This document shows positions 1 through 12,400 of a DNA stretch of 64,000 nt, piece after piece. Source of the DNA: Pyropia yezoensis (Eukaryota > Rhodophyta > Bangiophyceae > Bangiales > Bangiaceae). The notes under the pieces are model-generated. The model saw nothing but the letters and a program-made list of their open reading frames with translations. It did not search any database and was not told the DNA's origin. Every line of letters starts with the position of its first letter. Within the stretch, counting starts at the first letter, position 1. Both the position numbers and the translations under genes were made by a program. The stretch spans positions 18,771,346-18,835,345 of the forward strand of contig CM020618.1 in NCBI GenBank assembly GCA_009829735.1, in the 5' to 3' direction.

Positions 1-207
1 ATGTTGAGTAAACGCATTCAACAACTCGTTGAGAATGCGAGCAAGAAGACGGCTACGAACAAAGTGCGTTCACGCCGCGAGGCTGGACCTCGACCGGTAG
101 TGGCGGTCGCCACACCCTCGGCGGAGGGGGCGGACACGTCGTCCTCGGACTCGTCGTCTTTCCCTTCGCCCTCGGAGTCCGACGCCAAGTCGGCGGGAAA
201 CGAATGA
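1..207 (+). pseudogene. gag: gag C-terminal end of element A (partial)
   Basis: This is the last 68 codons of a Ty3-type gag, cut by the window edge. It matches the C-terminal tail of gag in element C: a basic stretch followed by a long acidic serine tail ending in SAGNE. The zinc knuckle lies upstream, outside the window. The stop codon overlaps the start of the pol frame, as in element C. Confidence 0.8.
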
Positions 208-3200
208 CCGTTGAAGCTGGCCGTCCTAAGCTCACAACGGCAGCCTCGGCAAAGTGGGTCAAGAGGACGAACCAACCCTGCCGGATACTGCGGCGACCTG
301 CGGAAGGGAGTCCGCCCACCTCGGGTAGGACTCCCCAAGAACGTAAACCCACGTCGGGTCATCACGGTGCTGACCGGTGAGAACTTCCAGGTGGCTGGAC
401 GGGTGAAACTAGCCCCCGGCCGTGCCTGTTGTGCCCGTATCGTACTTGATACCGGTGCAGGAGCCTCTTTGATACGCAAGTCGCTATTACCCAAGGAGAT
501 AAAGCTCCAACGCTGGAGGTCTAAGGCCGACCATATGAACGACATCAATGGTGGGGTACTTCCCATTGTTGGTGCCGTAACCCTACCAACTAGGTTGGGA
601 ACCCATGAGGTCGACGTGACCTATGGAGTAGTCGAGAATATATCGGTACCCCTGCTTCTGGGTACCCCTTATGTTGTTACACAAGTGCCTTTGATTTGTG
701 GCCCTGAGTATTGGGTCAAGTTGATGAATGGGGAGACCATCCCCATCCTTGGTAAGGGAACGTCCGTGGCTCCTGTGACAGTCTCACAGTCGAAGCCTGT
801 TTGCTCCGTGAGAGAAGGGTTTACTGCTACTCTGCGTTTAGCCCGCAAGGTCACGTTGCCCCCCAACTCGGTGGCGCACGTTGACGTTGTAACTGATTAT
901 ACGGGGCACGGGTTGGTGCACTCTAACCCCCGTCTTGCTCGCAAGCACCAAGTGCGTGTTGCCCTTGGCACGATGGACTCCAAAGCCGGAGTCCCGTGGA
1001 GGGTTCAGGTGATGAACCTGAGCTCTTCGCCCATGCACTTCCAGTCGGGACCCAAGTTCGGCTATATCGACCAACATGAGGGACCAGTAGTAGCGGTCAC
1101 CCTTAATGCGGGCGCGAGTAGCGACCCGAAGTCCGGAAAGGAGAAGCACCAAGCCAAGTCGGCCGCCTCTCCTCGGCCCCATGTGAACATGGAGAATGTT
1201 CCACCGAGGTTGAGGGTTCAAGTTGAACGCCTCTTGGACCAATATCACAAGTTGTGGGATGGTCAATTGGGACTCATGAGAGCCACCGAACACCGGATCG
1301 AGTTGAAGCCCGGTGCACCCCCTATACGCCAACAACCGTACAGTGGAGGGCCCCGTTCAAGGGCCCTTGTCAAGGAGCAAGTCGCTCGCATGGTGACCCT
1401 CAATGTGCTTGAGCCCCGCAACGCCGAGTGGGCGAGTCCGGTGGTCATTGTCCCCAAGGTTGATGGGACCCCACGGTTCTGTATCGACTACCGTAAGCTG
1501 AACGAGAGCACGGTGATGGACAGTTATCCCCTACCTAAGATGGACGACTGTCTGGACTCACTGGGGGGGGCAAACGTGTTCTCTACCCTAGACTGTAACG
1601 CGGGGTATTGGCAAATTCCCATTGCCCCGGAGGACAGGCATAAAACTACCTTTACTTGTCACTGTGGTACCTACCAGTGCAAACGACTACCGTTTGGACT
1701 GTGCAACGCGCCGGTAACTTTCCAGCGCGCCATGGATATGCTTCTGGCCGGAGTACGGTGGCAGATCTGTTTTGTGTACCTAGAAAATATCATTGTGTTC
1801 TCCCGAAGTCCGGAGGAGCACATTGGGAATCTTGGCCAGGTGTTTAAGCTACTTGCTGACGCCGGTGTGTCACTGAAGGCGAGCAAGTGCCACCTCTTTA
1901 CACAGGAGGTGGAGTACTCGGGACATGTTGTCCGTCCGGGGCGCCTCAGTGTCAACGAGAAGAACTTGAGAGCCATCCGTAAGGCTCAGTACCCCCGGAC
2001 CCAGACCCAGATGAGGAGCTTCCTCGGGATGTGTAAGGTGTACCGACGTTTCACCAAGGGCTTCGCCAAGGTGGCGAAGCCGCTGAATGAGCTAGTTAGC
2101 TCGACGCTACCAAAGAACCTGCCTCCCCCAAGTCGGGTGGAGCAGGAATCCTTTGAGACTCTTCGGAATCTACTGCTGAAGCTCCCTCTCTTGGCTATTC
2201 CCAGGTTGGGAGGCCACTACATCTTAGACGTAGATGCTAGCTACGACCAACTTGGTGGTGTGTTGCTTCAGCAGCAGCCGGAAAAGGAGTACTTGCCGGT
2301 AGGATACTTCAGCAAGGGGCTGAACTCGGCTGAGAAGAATGATGGAGTCACCGAGTTGGAAGGACTCGCAGTGCTGTGGGCGGTGACGTCACTTCGTCAC
2401 TACCTGGAGGGTGAGAAGTTCCTCATCCGCTGTGACCACCGCGCGTTGCAGTTCATCTTTCAGACGGATTGCACGAATACACGCCTCAACAGGTGGAGGG
2501 TGCGATTGGCACCCTTTAATTTTGATGTTGAGTACCGGCCTGGCAGGCAACATGCCCTAGCCGACGGCCTTTCTCGGGCACCTCCCGAGGGGCTGGACGC
2601 TAACTCAGTCGTTGATGACATCCCCATCGTGGAGATAGTCACGCGCTCGGGTCAGGCGTTCGACCTGAGGCGCCAGGGAACATGAAGAAATTGCCCCTGT
2701 CCCTGGACGAGGTGGTAAAGGCCCAGGCCGAGGACTTTTTCTGCAAGTCGCAGAGGGATACGCTGGATACGGTGGCGGAGATGCGGTTCTTCATCGGAGA
2801 CGATGACCTTCTCTTGAGGAGGGGAGTAATTCAGGGGACCGAAGAACTTGTCGTCCCCGCATCCCTCAAGGACAGTATCCTGGAGAGGGAGCATAACGCT
2901 CCCACAGGTGGACACCTGGGGTCTAGTGAACTGTACCAGACCCTGAATACCATGTACTACTGGCCGTCCATGGGGGTGGACATCTACAGTTGGGTGGCTG
3001 CCTGCACAAGTTGTGCGCAGAACCGTCCGATGGAACGGCGGCCCACTACGGCTATGTTACTGTTCCCGGCCAAGGAGCCCTTTGCCGCGTTGGCAATGGA
3101 CATCCTTGGGCCCCTGCCAGTGACCGAGGAGGGCAACCAGTACCTCCTGGTCATCTGCGATCGCTTCACGAAACTTACGCGAGCGATTCCTCTGGCAGAG

Positions 3201-4190
3201 ATCACGGCCATGTCGGTCGTGTCAGCCTTCCTAGATCACTTGGTTGCCGCGTATGATATCCCCGACAGTACACTGTCAGACAATGGACCGCAATTTGCGT
3301 CCGTACTGTTTCAGGGAGTGCTGGATATGTTGGGGGTTCAGGCAAACTATACCACCCCCTACCACCCACAAACTAATGGGCAGGTGGAGCGCTTCAACAA
3401 AACTATTGTTCGGCAGCTGCGCCACTATGTGAGTGAGCACGTGAAAACGTGGGACCAATACATTTCTATCCTTACGACCGCCTACAATTCGCAGGTTCAC
3501 TCATCTACCGGGGAAGTACCCCTCGCCTTTGTGACCCCCCCTCGCGTGCGGTCTATTGCCGTACGGCGGCCGCTCCCAACTAGGGAGGCCGATGGCAGTA
3601 CACCTAATCCCACTGAGAGTAAGGCGGAGTTCGCTGCTAGGCTTGAAAAACTCATCCCCAAAGTCAGGGCTGAGATGGACAAAGCGCAAAAGCGCTACAA
3701 GCGTCCTTTTGTCAAAAAGGTACGTAACGCCAAGCACGTCCCCGAGCAGGGTGACTGGGCGCTGGCTCGCTCACACACCCCAACGGGGGGTAAGTTGTTG
3801 TTCCAGACGAAGGGGCCATACCAGGTCCTTCGTACAGATGGGCGGCAGTTCACCATCGAAAGTGACGATGGGGTCCGCACAGTAAATGAACAGGACGTGG
3901 TAAAAGTTGCACCCCCTCCTGCAGGCGACCCGGTTCGGGCGCGTGCGCTGAAAGCGTGGCGCCTGCCTTCGCAACCTGCGGCCAAACAGGGCCCGCAGGA
4001 GTACGTGTTCAATAAGTTCATCGACCACGGGTGGGATGAGGACACTAACCGCCTCATGTTGAGGGTGCGTTGGTTCGGCTATAAGGCGAAGGATGATACG
4101 TGGGAATACGTGGAGGACCTTCCCGCTGAGAAGGTCCGGGCATACTGCGCCCGGAATGATAACGACCACAACTGCCCTCCCTCAACGTGA
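204..4190 (+). pseudogene. pol: pol of element A: protease, RT, RNase H, integrase, chromodomain
   Basis: This is a polyprotein of the Ty3/gypsy order. Visible parts are an aspartic protease with a DTGA motif (near 450), reverse transcriptase (about 1350-1990), RNase H (about 2200-2580), an integrase zinc-binding region (near 2890-3010), an integrase core with MDILGPLP and DNGPQF (about 3095-3300), and a C-terminal chromodomain (about 4000-4150). It aligns throughout with the open pol of element C. It is a broken copy, with about two breaks. Confidence 0.9.
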
Positions 4191-4301
4191 GGGAAGGCCA
4201 AGTGACAGTGCCAAGAGAGTGCCTCAAGTCGAAGTGGTACGCAGAGTGGCTTTTAGCTACAGCCCTAACCCACACACTCTCACAACAAAGGCAGCGGCCA
4301 A

Positions 4302-6245
4302 CTAGGCACGCATGCTAGACTCCCCAACACCACGGCCCTCGCCCTCACGTGGAGGCGAGCGGCGAGACCCACGCAGATAACGTTCCCCACCCGTCGGCGG
4401 GGGCGGCGGCCCCAAGTCGGAACCGTCGCGCCCCTCACGGTCGCGCAAGTGGCGACGACCGCGGCTACTCTTCTGCTTGGTCTTGCGCGCAAGTTGGCGA
4501 CGCAGACGCCGGACCGACTCCGTCTCCGACGGGGTAGAGGACTCCGAAACGGAGTAAGACAACTCGTCTTCCGATACGGAAGGAGAGCGCCGCGAGTGTC
4601 GGCGACGACGGCGAGGAGGCGAGTATGCCCGGCTCACCCGACGCTTGCCACGCCCAAGTGGGGCTGGCTGGGGCACAATTGACCCAATACGAGCCAACTC
4701 GGTCGTCATAAACCCCGCTACCGACTCGCAACTCGCGGTCGCCACAACAGCACTAACGCGCTCCTCAAATTGAGGAGTCTCGGAAACTTGAAGGGTTGCA
4801 GCCGTGGCGGCCAACCAAGAAATGGTGCGCACCAACGTGGTGATCATCATCTCAGAGGTCAAGGGCGTGGCCGGCAATACCAACTTGAGATACACCGTGA
4901 GGAGGGTGGCCCCCAAGTTGGGGGACACCTGGGTGGAAGACTCAACAGCAACGCTTATCGGGATGTCCCCGTGTGGCTGGAATGGGACAGGAGGAAGCGG
5001 AGGGGCTCGCCGAGTTGGCGGAGCCCGAGATTAACTGCGACCCCTTCTTGGGGCCCCCGCAGTGGGTTGAGTCATGTAGCCATCGTGAGAGGGCACGGCC
5101 ACCACGATTGCCTTGTCCGGGGGAGGCGCAGTGTGGCGTTCCACCCCCGGGGCATACGGGTAGTCCCCGCTGCCCAGCCCCTCTTGGAGTACCACACGGC
5201 CGTCGTGAAGTTCACGACAGACCCAAACGAACTGGCGAAGTGTGCCATCGTCCTTGGGCCCGCGGGAGGATCGGCGCAACTTGTGCTCGATGCTCTCCCA
5301 CTCGACGAGTTTGTGGAGACGCAGCATCTCCTCGAGTAGAGTGAGCTGGCCCCATGAGCACCCCTCAGCAACTAGCTGAGGGGTGAGCTGCTCCAAAACT
5401 TGGATAAGCCGGGGGAATAGATGCCAGAGCGCTTCCCGCCGCTGAACACAAGACACCCAGGTCGATATGACCTCAAGGAGCCACTGGGTTGCCAACATGG
5501 CAAACACCAGGTGGTCCGGGCTAGCCGCCAACATGACGGAGCCGAAGTGGTCGAGCAACCGGGGTAGTAACGCCGGAAACCCGTAGGGGACCTCGACTTG
5601 AGGCCACCACTCGGGCTTCTTGGGATAGTACTGCTCCTGTCTGGCAGGTGACTGCTGCGGAAACTCGAGTTGAGCCGATGTCACCAAGTAGGGACCTCGC
5701 CGGAAGTCCTTCTCCATCCGCATATCAAAGTGATGAGTGTGCGGATCGACGTCGCGAAGGTACGGGGGGCGAGTTGCCACCGCGTCCCAAGTGAAGGTGG
5801 GCACGTCGCCAGGGCCCGGGATAGTACCCCCGCGGTCCACCATGGCCTTGGCCCGCTGCACGTCCTCGACCTCGTCCTCATCCAGGAAGGCAAACTGGTC
5901 CGTCCTGAAGTCGGGAGGAAACCCGACCCTACGGGGGAACTTCTCCCGTAGGCGGTCCCATACGCGCCTCATTGCTGTGCCAAGTCGGCCACAGCGGAGA
6001 ACAGTCAACCCCTCCTCATATAGAGGCCAAGCGGGGTAAAACCACCGCCCCAAGGCCTCCCGTGGAACAACGCGGCCCGTCTCCGGGGGAGATCCCGCCG
6101 CCAACCCAAAGCCGGGTGACGCGGACGTCCCATCCCCCGGAGCGATCGCGGAGCCCCCGCCGGAAGTCCCGGCGGGCGCTGCTTCGTAGGACGGGTCCTC
6201 CATACGCTCGTCCAAGGAGTCAGTCTCCACCCCCGGGGTCACCAT
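4302..6245 (-). pseudogene. antisense ORF of element A (aORF)
   Basis: This long reading frame on the strand opposite gag-pol fills the space between pol and the 3' LTR. It spans 648 codons from the ATG at 6245, exactly the span found in element C, and the proteins align over their whole length. The N-terminal third is Pro/Ser/Gly-rich, the middle (about 5080-5990) is a globular-looking Trp-rich region, and the C-terminal end is an Arg/Ser-rich basic region. This copy has about one break. No known domain is recognised. Confidence 0.7.
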
Positions 6246-6580
6246 GGCTCTCCCCAAGTTAGGGAGAGACGACCTGGTTGCAGTTGCACGAGACCCACCT
6301 CGAGTTGAGGGGGGCTCGGATCGCGGGTAGATGGGTGGCCTCCCCAACGTGGGGCGGCCCAGGGTAAGGTGAAGAGGATGTGTTGGTGCTGGTGAGATGA
6401 GTACCGATAAGAGCAAGCTGCCAAGTTGGCAAGCTTGAGGAGAGGGGCGGTCAACGTGACCGCCTCCACTTCCACGTGACGAACCGGGGGGACAGCAAGT
6501 CGCGCCCCCAACGCCGCGATGTGCGTTTCTACGCCCCTTCGCAGGGCCGACCGGGTCGGTCGGAACTGAGGAGAGCGGGG

Positions 6581-6952
6581 TGTGGCAGTATTGACCCCCA
6601 GGTAGGGGGGCAACACGTGCCATGCAAGCGGCGGCAGGCTACTAGCCTGACCCGTTCCTCCCCCTTCATGAGGGTCCATATTCCCTAAGTTTGGGATAGT
6701 TAGCTTAGTAGTAAATCCAACGTGGATTTGAGGGTTTTCTGCATTTATCGTCTTGAATTTTCGTGTGGCCCGGTGGGCAGGAGCTGGGGTGGGACATTCT
6801 GAGTGGCGAGATTCTGAGGGGACCCTGGGGGGATAAGGGGAGGGATAGCAGGGCTTGGCCTTGCTTCCCCGTCCCGACCAAGAAACTGTTGGCCCACACA
6901 CCATCTTCTTGTTTGTCAGTGGGAGGATTGCCCCACAACAGGGACAGAGTGT
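6581..6952 (+). repeat. 3' LTR of element A, left part
   Basis: The LTR starts TGTGGCAGTATT and matches the first 370 or so bases of the 468-bp LTRs of element C, with several percent difference. It is interrupted at 6952 by element B; the last five bases (AGTGT, 6948-6952) are the duplicated target. Confidence 0.9.
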
Positions 6953-7523
6953 TGTAACATCCCTGGCCCCGACTTGGCGCCGACCCGGGACTGCAGCCAG
7001 AAGGCACCAGGTGCCGGAACACGCCCGCCGTGTGGTGATGGTTGGCGGCCGTGGCCCGTGCCCGGCACTGGGATGCGGTGGACTACGCTATCCACACGTG
7101 AGAGAGGGATTTCCGATGGGTTTTTGCATACTTGTGAGAGACTTGATTTGAGAGAATCTGAGTGTGAGATTAGTGAGTGGGAATAGAATTAGTAGTGATA
7201 GTGGCCCCCGACCTGACGAGGTTAGACTCGGGTCGGGGCCACTCGGGGTTATGGGGGGGCTACCTGGCCAACGTGCCGAGGCTCCCCCAGATGCACGTTA
7301 AGAGGGACAGCGAGGCGCCCTTGGCCCGCGCCCTCGGGAAAAAGACAACTGCGCGTTTGCTTTCCTCTTCCCCGTGTGCACTACCGTGCGTATCTGTTTG
7401 CTCTGCGAGCAGGCACGTGAGGCAACAGGCATACCATTCTCGTAGTTCCCCTTTCTGTGTTACCTGTCCCTTTCCCCCGAGGGATATAGACACGTGTCTG
7501 AGAGGATCGAGTTTTATACCACA
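6953..7523 (+). repeat. 5' LTR of element B
   Basis: This 571-bp LTR begins TGTAACATCC and ends TATACCACA. It is about 99% identical to the copy at 16003-16573. A GATATAGA stretch near its 3' end could be a TATA-like element, but this is not certain. Confidence 0.93.
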
Positions 7524-7527
7524 TATT

Positions 7528-7544
7528 TGGTGGAGCAGCAGGGG
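7528..7544 (+). other. putative primer binding site of element B
   Basis: TGGTGGAGCAGCAGGGG begins four bases after the 5' LTR, and the same 17 bases follow the 5' LTR of element C (38019-38035). The TGG start and the position are those of a tRNA primer site. I could not assign the tRNA. Confidence 0.6.
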
Positions 7545-7733
7545 ATTAGGAGTGTTTGAGAAGAGACATTTGGGAGCAGCGGTTGGGTTGTTCCTGTTCT
7601 GTCTTTTTCTGTGGTTTGGGAATTATTTGCACCCGTTCACGGGAATCCCATTCCTGGCTCTCCAACCCCTCTCTTGTGGTCTTGCGATCTTTGGACACGC
7701 AGGCAACTGGACTGTGGCTGTCAAGAGACCAAC

Positions 7734-9494
7734 ATGGCTACCCTCCCTGGCGCGACGGTGCCCGAAGGGGTAGACCCCGCGTCCCTTGACGCATCCCTGG
7801 TCACCGCGGGGGATGGTGCTCAACCCGGCGTTCTCCCTACGGGTGAAGCAGACCTGGGTGTGACATCCGGTAGCGGACTGGAGTCTTCAGGCGGCCAAGT
7901 ACCTCCTGCTCCCGTTCCTCCGGCTGTTCCTCCTGTGGGAGCCACCCCGGGGTCAACGGCGTTTGAGTCCGCTCGCAGCAGACGTCTCCCTCCTGTCGGT
8001 TCTACTCCTCAACCTCCAGGGATAGCCCCTGGTGTGTTTACTCCTGGACCCACACACGGCAGCTGGGTGTATACACCTCTTCCTGTGGGCACTAGCAGTG
8101 CCAGAGGCACCGCTGTACCTGGTTCTGCGGGTCACCCTGAAACATCGACTCCTGGGACCGGCCAAGCTTTTCCTCCCCTTGCATCCTATGGGGCGGGGAG
8201 CTCCAAGACCGGTAACCGGAGCAGCCGGAGGCGTCGGCGTCGTCGCCGTCGCTCTAGCACCAGCGAGACCAGTTCCTCCAGCTCCGAGGAGGGATATGAC
8301 TGGGACGCATCTCCTGGTCCCACCCGGCGCAGGCTAGTCGAGTTTGACTTCCCTGCCCACCAAGTGGGAGATGCCACCCTGAACATGGTCACGTATTGGG
8401 GTAACTACCGGCTGGAGAACCAAGACCAAGGTTACACCCGGAAGATGGCCAAGAAGATGGCATCCCTGAACCGGCGAATGCAGCCGAGCTTCGGGGGATA
8501 TCCTAAGTTTTCCGGGAAGAGACCGGCGCTTATCTTTGCCTTCCTGCGCCGGTTCGTCAAGGCATGCAACGACAACGATGTGTCCGAGGGCAAGGCTCTC
8601 TACCTCCTGGTTAACTTCATGACCGGAGAAGCGGAACAACGGTTTGCACAGGTTCTACCAGACTCTGCCGGACACATTGTCGGGCGTACCGTTGGGAGCT
8701 ATCCAAAGGCGGTCAACTGGCTCCTGTCCAACTTCGCTGACGAGGACTCCCTGCGCAAAGCAGTCGGCAGGTTGAACCGGGCAACCATGGAGCGACAAGA
8801 GACTCCAGAGGCCTTCGCCCGCCGTGTCCGGGAGATGAGCGAGGCTTGTGGCAACGTCTACCCTAAGGACAGGCTCAAAATGATCTTCTCGGAAGGGCTT
8901 CCTGAATATCTTCAAGTGGACGCGGAGAACTACAACCAGGAACATCAAGAACATACCTTCCAGCAGTTGATGGCCTACACCCAGGGCAAGTACCGGCAAA
9001 CCAAGGCCCTCCAAGCTCCCATGGTATCAACTCCCAAGCCGTTGTCGCGAGTTCGTCCCGGACCCGACAGGTATAAGGGAGGTGATAGCCCTGTACCAGT
9101 ACTCGCAGTTGGTGAGGCCTCACCCGTGGGGTCAGGGGACAAGTGGGGCGGCTTCGTTTCTAAGGAGCAACCTTCCCTGGTCGCCCCCAAGCAGGTCAGG
9201 AACCAGCGGTTCCGGTCTTGTTGGCTGTGCCAGAAGGAGGATCACACGTCCTACCAGTGCCCGACCATTCCCAAGGACATCCAAGAGAAACTCAAGCGTC
9301 AAGGACTGGTGTTTGCAAAGGCGGTCAACTGGGCTGACCGGCGAGCACCCTCCAAGATGGACAAGGCACAGGTTCACGCAATCCGGGGGGCGACCTTGCA
9401 GAGCATCACGGAGGCTCTGGCAAGGGAAGCTCCTACGGACTTTGACCTGGAGACCGAAACCTCTAAGGACTCCTCGGATCCGGGAAACGAGTAG
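7734..9494 (+). CDS. gag: gag polyprotein of element B
   Basis: This 586-residue gag starts at the ATG at 7734. The N-terminal 180 residues are Pro/Ser/Gly-rich and followed by an Arg tract. The middle is a retrotransposon-gag capsid-like region (about 8430-8990). Near the C-terminus is a CX2CX4HX4C zinc knuckle (CWLCQKEDHTSYQC, near 9220), then an acidic tail. The frame is open throughout. pol lies in the -1 frame relative to gag, as in element C. It packages the element RNA in the family's life cycle. Confidence 0.88.
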   Translation: MATLPGATVPEGVDPASLDASLVTAGDGAQPGVLPTGEADLGVTSGSGLESSGGQVPPAPVPPAVPPVGATPGSTAFESARSRRLPPVGSTPQPPGIAPGVFTPGPTHGSWVYTPLPVGTSSARGTAVPGSAGHPETSTPGTGQAFPPLASYGAGSSKTGNRSSRRRRRRRRRSSTSETSSSSSEEGYDWDASPGPTRRRLVEFDFPAHQVGDATLNMVTYWGNYRLENQDQGYTRKMAKKMASLNRRMQPSFGGYPKFSGKRPALIFAFLRRFVKACNDNDVSEGKALYLLVNFMTGEAEQRFAQVLPDSAGHIVGRTVGSYPKAVNWLLSNFADEDSLRKAVGRLNRATMERQETPEAFARRVREMSEACGNVYPKDRLKMIFSEGLPEYLQVDAENYNQEHQEHTFQQLMAYTQGKYRQTKALQAPMVSTPKPLSRVRPGPDRYKGGDSPVPVLAVGEASPVGSGDKWGGFVSKEQPSLVAPKQVRNQRFRSCWLCQKEDHTSYQCPTIPKDIQEKLKRQGLVFAKAVNWADRRAPSKMDKAQVHAIRGATLQSITEALAREAPTDFDLETETSKDSSDPGNE

Positions 9495-12400
9495 GGCAGG
9501 CGCTCTCCCCAGGTGTCTTCCCGAATCTCCGACGGCAGGGTACTTCTACCCGTTCTCCCCTTGCGTGCCGGGAGAAAGGACGGCAGTTACCTGCTCAACT
9601 GGTAGCCTCCTGGACACCCTGCTTGTTCAAGGGTACCTTGCTTGTCCTGCGCAAGGAAAACCTCAAGATTAATGCTCGTATGCGTGTGGGGGATAGCCTC
9701 CCCCAAGCTGTTACGCCGGTGGTTGACACGGGAGCCGGACCAAGCGGCATCACTGAGAACCTGTTACCTCCGGGCTGGCGCCGACATGCCTGGAGAGCGC
9801 CTACCCGGACCCATATCGTCGACGCTTCGGGTCAAACCCTACGACCGCTTGGCCGTCTTCCCGTCGCCATCTATGTCAACAATGAACCAATGCTTTTTCC
9901 CTTTCTAGTAGTCAAGACTCTATCAGTCCCCCTCATCCTAGGCTGGGACTTCCAGAAGCAGCATGTCAAGAGTATCCTGCCCGGAGAAGGAAAGGTGCAG
10001 TTCAACCATGGGTTTGTGTCACCAGTGCTGGAGCACCTGGACGCCAAGGTTCGTGTGGTCAAGAACAAGAAGGAACGCATCCCACCCTCTACCTTGACTC
10101 TCTTCAAACCGGTGCTCCTACCTCCTCGCTCGGAGACCAAGGTTCAAGTAACGACCCGAACTGCAGGTCAATGCCTGATCTACGGACGTAAGGAATTTCT
10201 GGCTAAACACCGGTTATACTTGGCCCACGGACATCACAAGAAGGTGGAGAGGCATACCCCGTTCTCGGTGCTGATCGTCAACGTGAGCCGGAAGCCAATA
10301 ACCCTCGCCAAGGGCACCCGAGTTGGAACAGCAGAGCCTTACCGGGGGTCCGCCCGTGCTATGAGCAAGGAAGACCTCTTGAACCTGCAACAAGAGCTGG
10401 CATCCAACCTGACGGCCCTAGACGTATCTCCGAAACAAGAGCAGGTTGACAGCGACCCTCCGAAGCCCGAACAAGCACCACCCGGGATGCCGAAGGTCAA
10501 ACAAGAAAATGTTCCTCCCGACTTGAAGGAGGCACTGGAGAAGCTTCTCCAGGAGTATCGGCACCTGTGGTCTGGAGAGCTGGGCAAGATGGACGCTACT
10601 CTACACCGGATTCAACTCAAGCCGGATGCCAAGCCAGTACACCTGCAACCATACCGGGCTGGACCTCATCGCCGGGATGAGATTGAGAAGCAGGTTAACA
10701 AGATGCTCAAGATGGAGGTTATCGAGCCGTCTGATGGCGAGTGGGCCTTCCCGGTGGTAGTCGTCCCAAAACCTGGCGGTCACATCCGTTTCTGCGTTGA
10801 CTACAGACGCCTGAACGAGATGACAGTCAAGGATGTATACCCGATACCCCGGATGGATGATTGCATCGACTTTCTTGGTGATGCCACCCTCTTCTCGACG
10901 CTGGATAGTAATGCCGGTTACTGGCAGAGATCCCTCTGGCTGACGAGGACAAGGATAAGACTACCTTCACGTGCCACCTGGGACTATTCCGGTGCAAGCG
11001 TCTTCCTTTTGGTCTCACCAATGCTCCGGCAACCTTCCAGAGAGCCATCGACATCATCCTGTCGGGGCTAAGGTGGAGAACATGTTTGGTCTACCTGGAC
11101 GATATTATCGTTTTCTCCAAGACCCCGGCGGAACACCTGGAGCACCTTCGAGAGGTCCTGGCTCTCCTGTCCAAGGCTGGAGTTACCCTGAAGGCTGAGA
11201 CATGCCACCTGTTTGAGACTGAGGTGGAGTACCTGGGGCACGTGCTGAGTCCGGGGGAGCTCCGGGTCAATGAGAAGAACATCAAGGCCCTCCGGCATGC
11301 ACGGCAACCTAAGACCCAGACGGAACTCAAAAGCTTCCTGGGTATGTGCAGCGTTTACCGCCGGTTCGTAAGGGACTACGCCCTGATTGCCCGGCCATTG
11401 ACCAAGCTCACCAGCAAGAAGCTCCCCGCACAACTCCCGGTGTTCGACGAGAAGCAGACCGCGGCCTTCGAAGAACTCAAGAAGCGCCTGACCACAACTC
11501 CAGTACTGGCGCTACCCAAGCGGGAGGCCCAGTTTGTCTTGGAGACTGATGCTTGTGGCGTCCAGGTGGGGTGCTCTCTACTCCAGCAGCAACCTGATGG
11601 GCACTTCCTCTCGATAGGCTACTACAGCCGCGTCCTGACTCCAGCTGAGAAGAATTATTCCACGACGGAGCGCGAGTGCTTGGCGGTCGTCTGGGCTTGC
11701 TTCCTGTTACGCCCATATCTCGAAGGACAAGAGTTCCTCATCCGGACGGATCACGCCAGCCTAAGGTGGCTGCTCTGTATGGACAGCAGCCAAGGAAGGG
11801 TCGCCCGGTGGCGCCTACGCCTTTCAGAATTCAAGTACAAGGTGTGCACCAGAGCAGGGAGGGAGCACCACTGCGCCGACACCATGTCCCGGCTGGAGAC
11901 TCCTGCAGCCGACACCGGTCCTATCCCGGATGAAATACCTTGTTTCATCCTCCCGAATGTCGGACGTGGCTGGCATGCTCCCCTGTATGAGACACCTGAA
12001 GCTCATCAGCCGGTGACCATTCACCGGATGCTAGAGGCACAACTGACGGATCCTCAATGCTTGGAGCTTCGTCACCAGATGGACCTGAACCGGAACAGTC
12101 GCTTCTCCGAGTCTACAGACGGACTCCTGGTACGGGTGTCACCCCTCGATGGGGCAACTCAAGTCTACGTACCCCGGAGTCTACGGGCTGACATCCTCCG
12201 CCTGGAGCACTCGTCTCCCCAGGCCGGACATCCTGGCATCAACCGGATGTATGCGTCAATGCGACGACATTATTACTGGGAAACCATGGCCAGTGACGTC
12301 CATAAGCACTTGGAGGCTTGTGTCTCTTGTGCAAGGAACCGGTTGTCCCAGAGGAAGAAGACTTCTAAGCTACGCCTATTTCCAGCGGCGGAGCCCTTTG

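Larger units (their letters stand above)
1..6952 (+). mobile_element. Ty3/gypsy chromovirus, element A (left end outside window)
   Basis: This is the 3' two-thirds of an LTR retrotransposon whose start lies left of the window. Parts in order: the end of gag, pol (protease, reverse transcriptase, RNase H, integrase, chromodomain), a long ORF on the opposite strand, a purine tract (about 6568-6580), then a 3' LTR beginning TGTGGCAG at 6581. The LTR resumes at 16574 after the nested element B and ends at 16675. It belongs to the same family as element C (37549-46926), with LTRs differing by several percent. It looks broken, with roughly three breaks over the visible part. It is older than element B, which sits inside its LTR. 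Confidence 0.9.

Noticed and set aside
7528-7544. Assigning the primer tRNA of elements B and C
   Set aside because: The 17-base site is shared, but I could not match it with confidence to any tRNA 3' end from memory.
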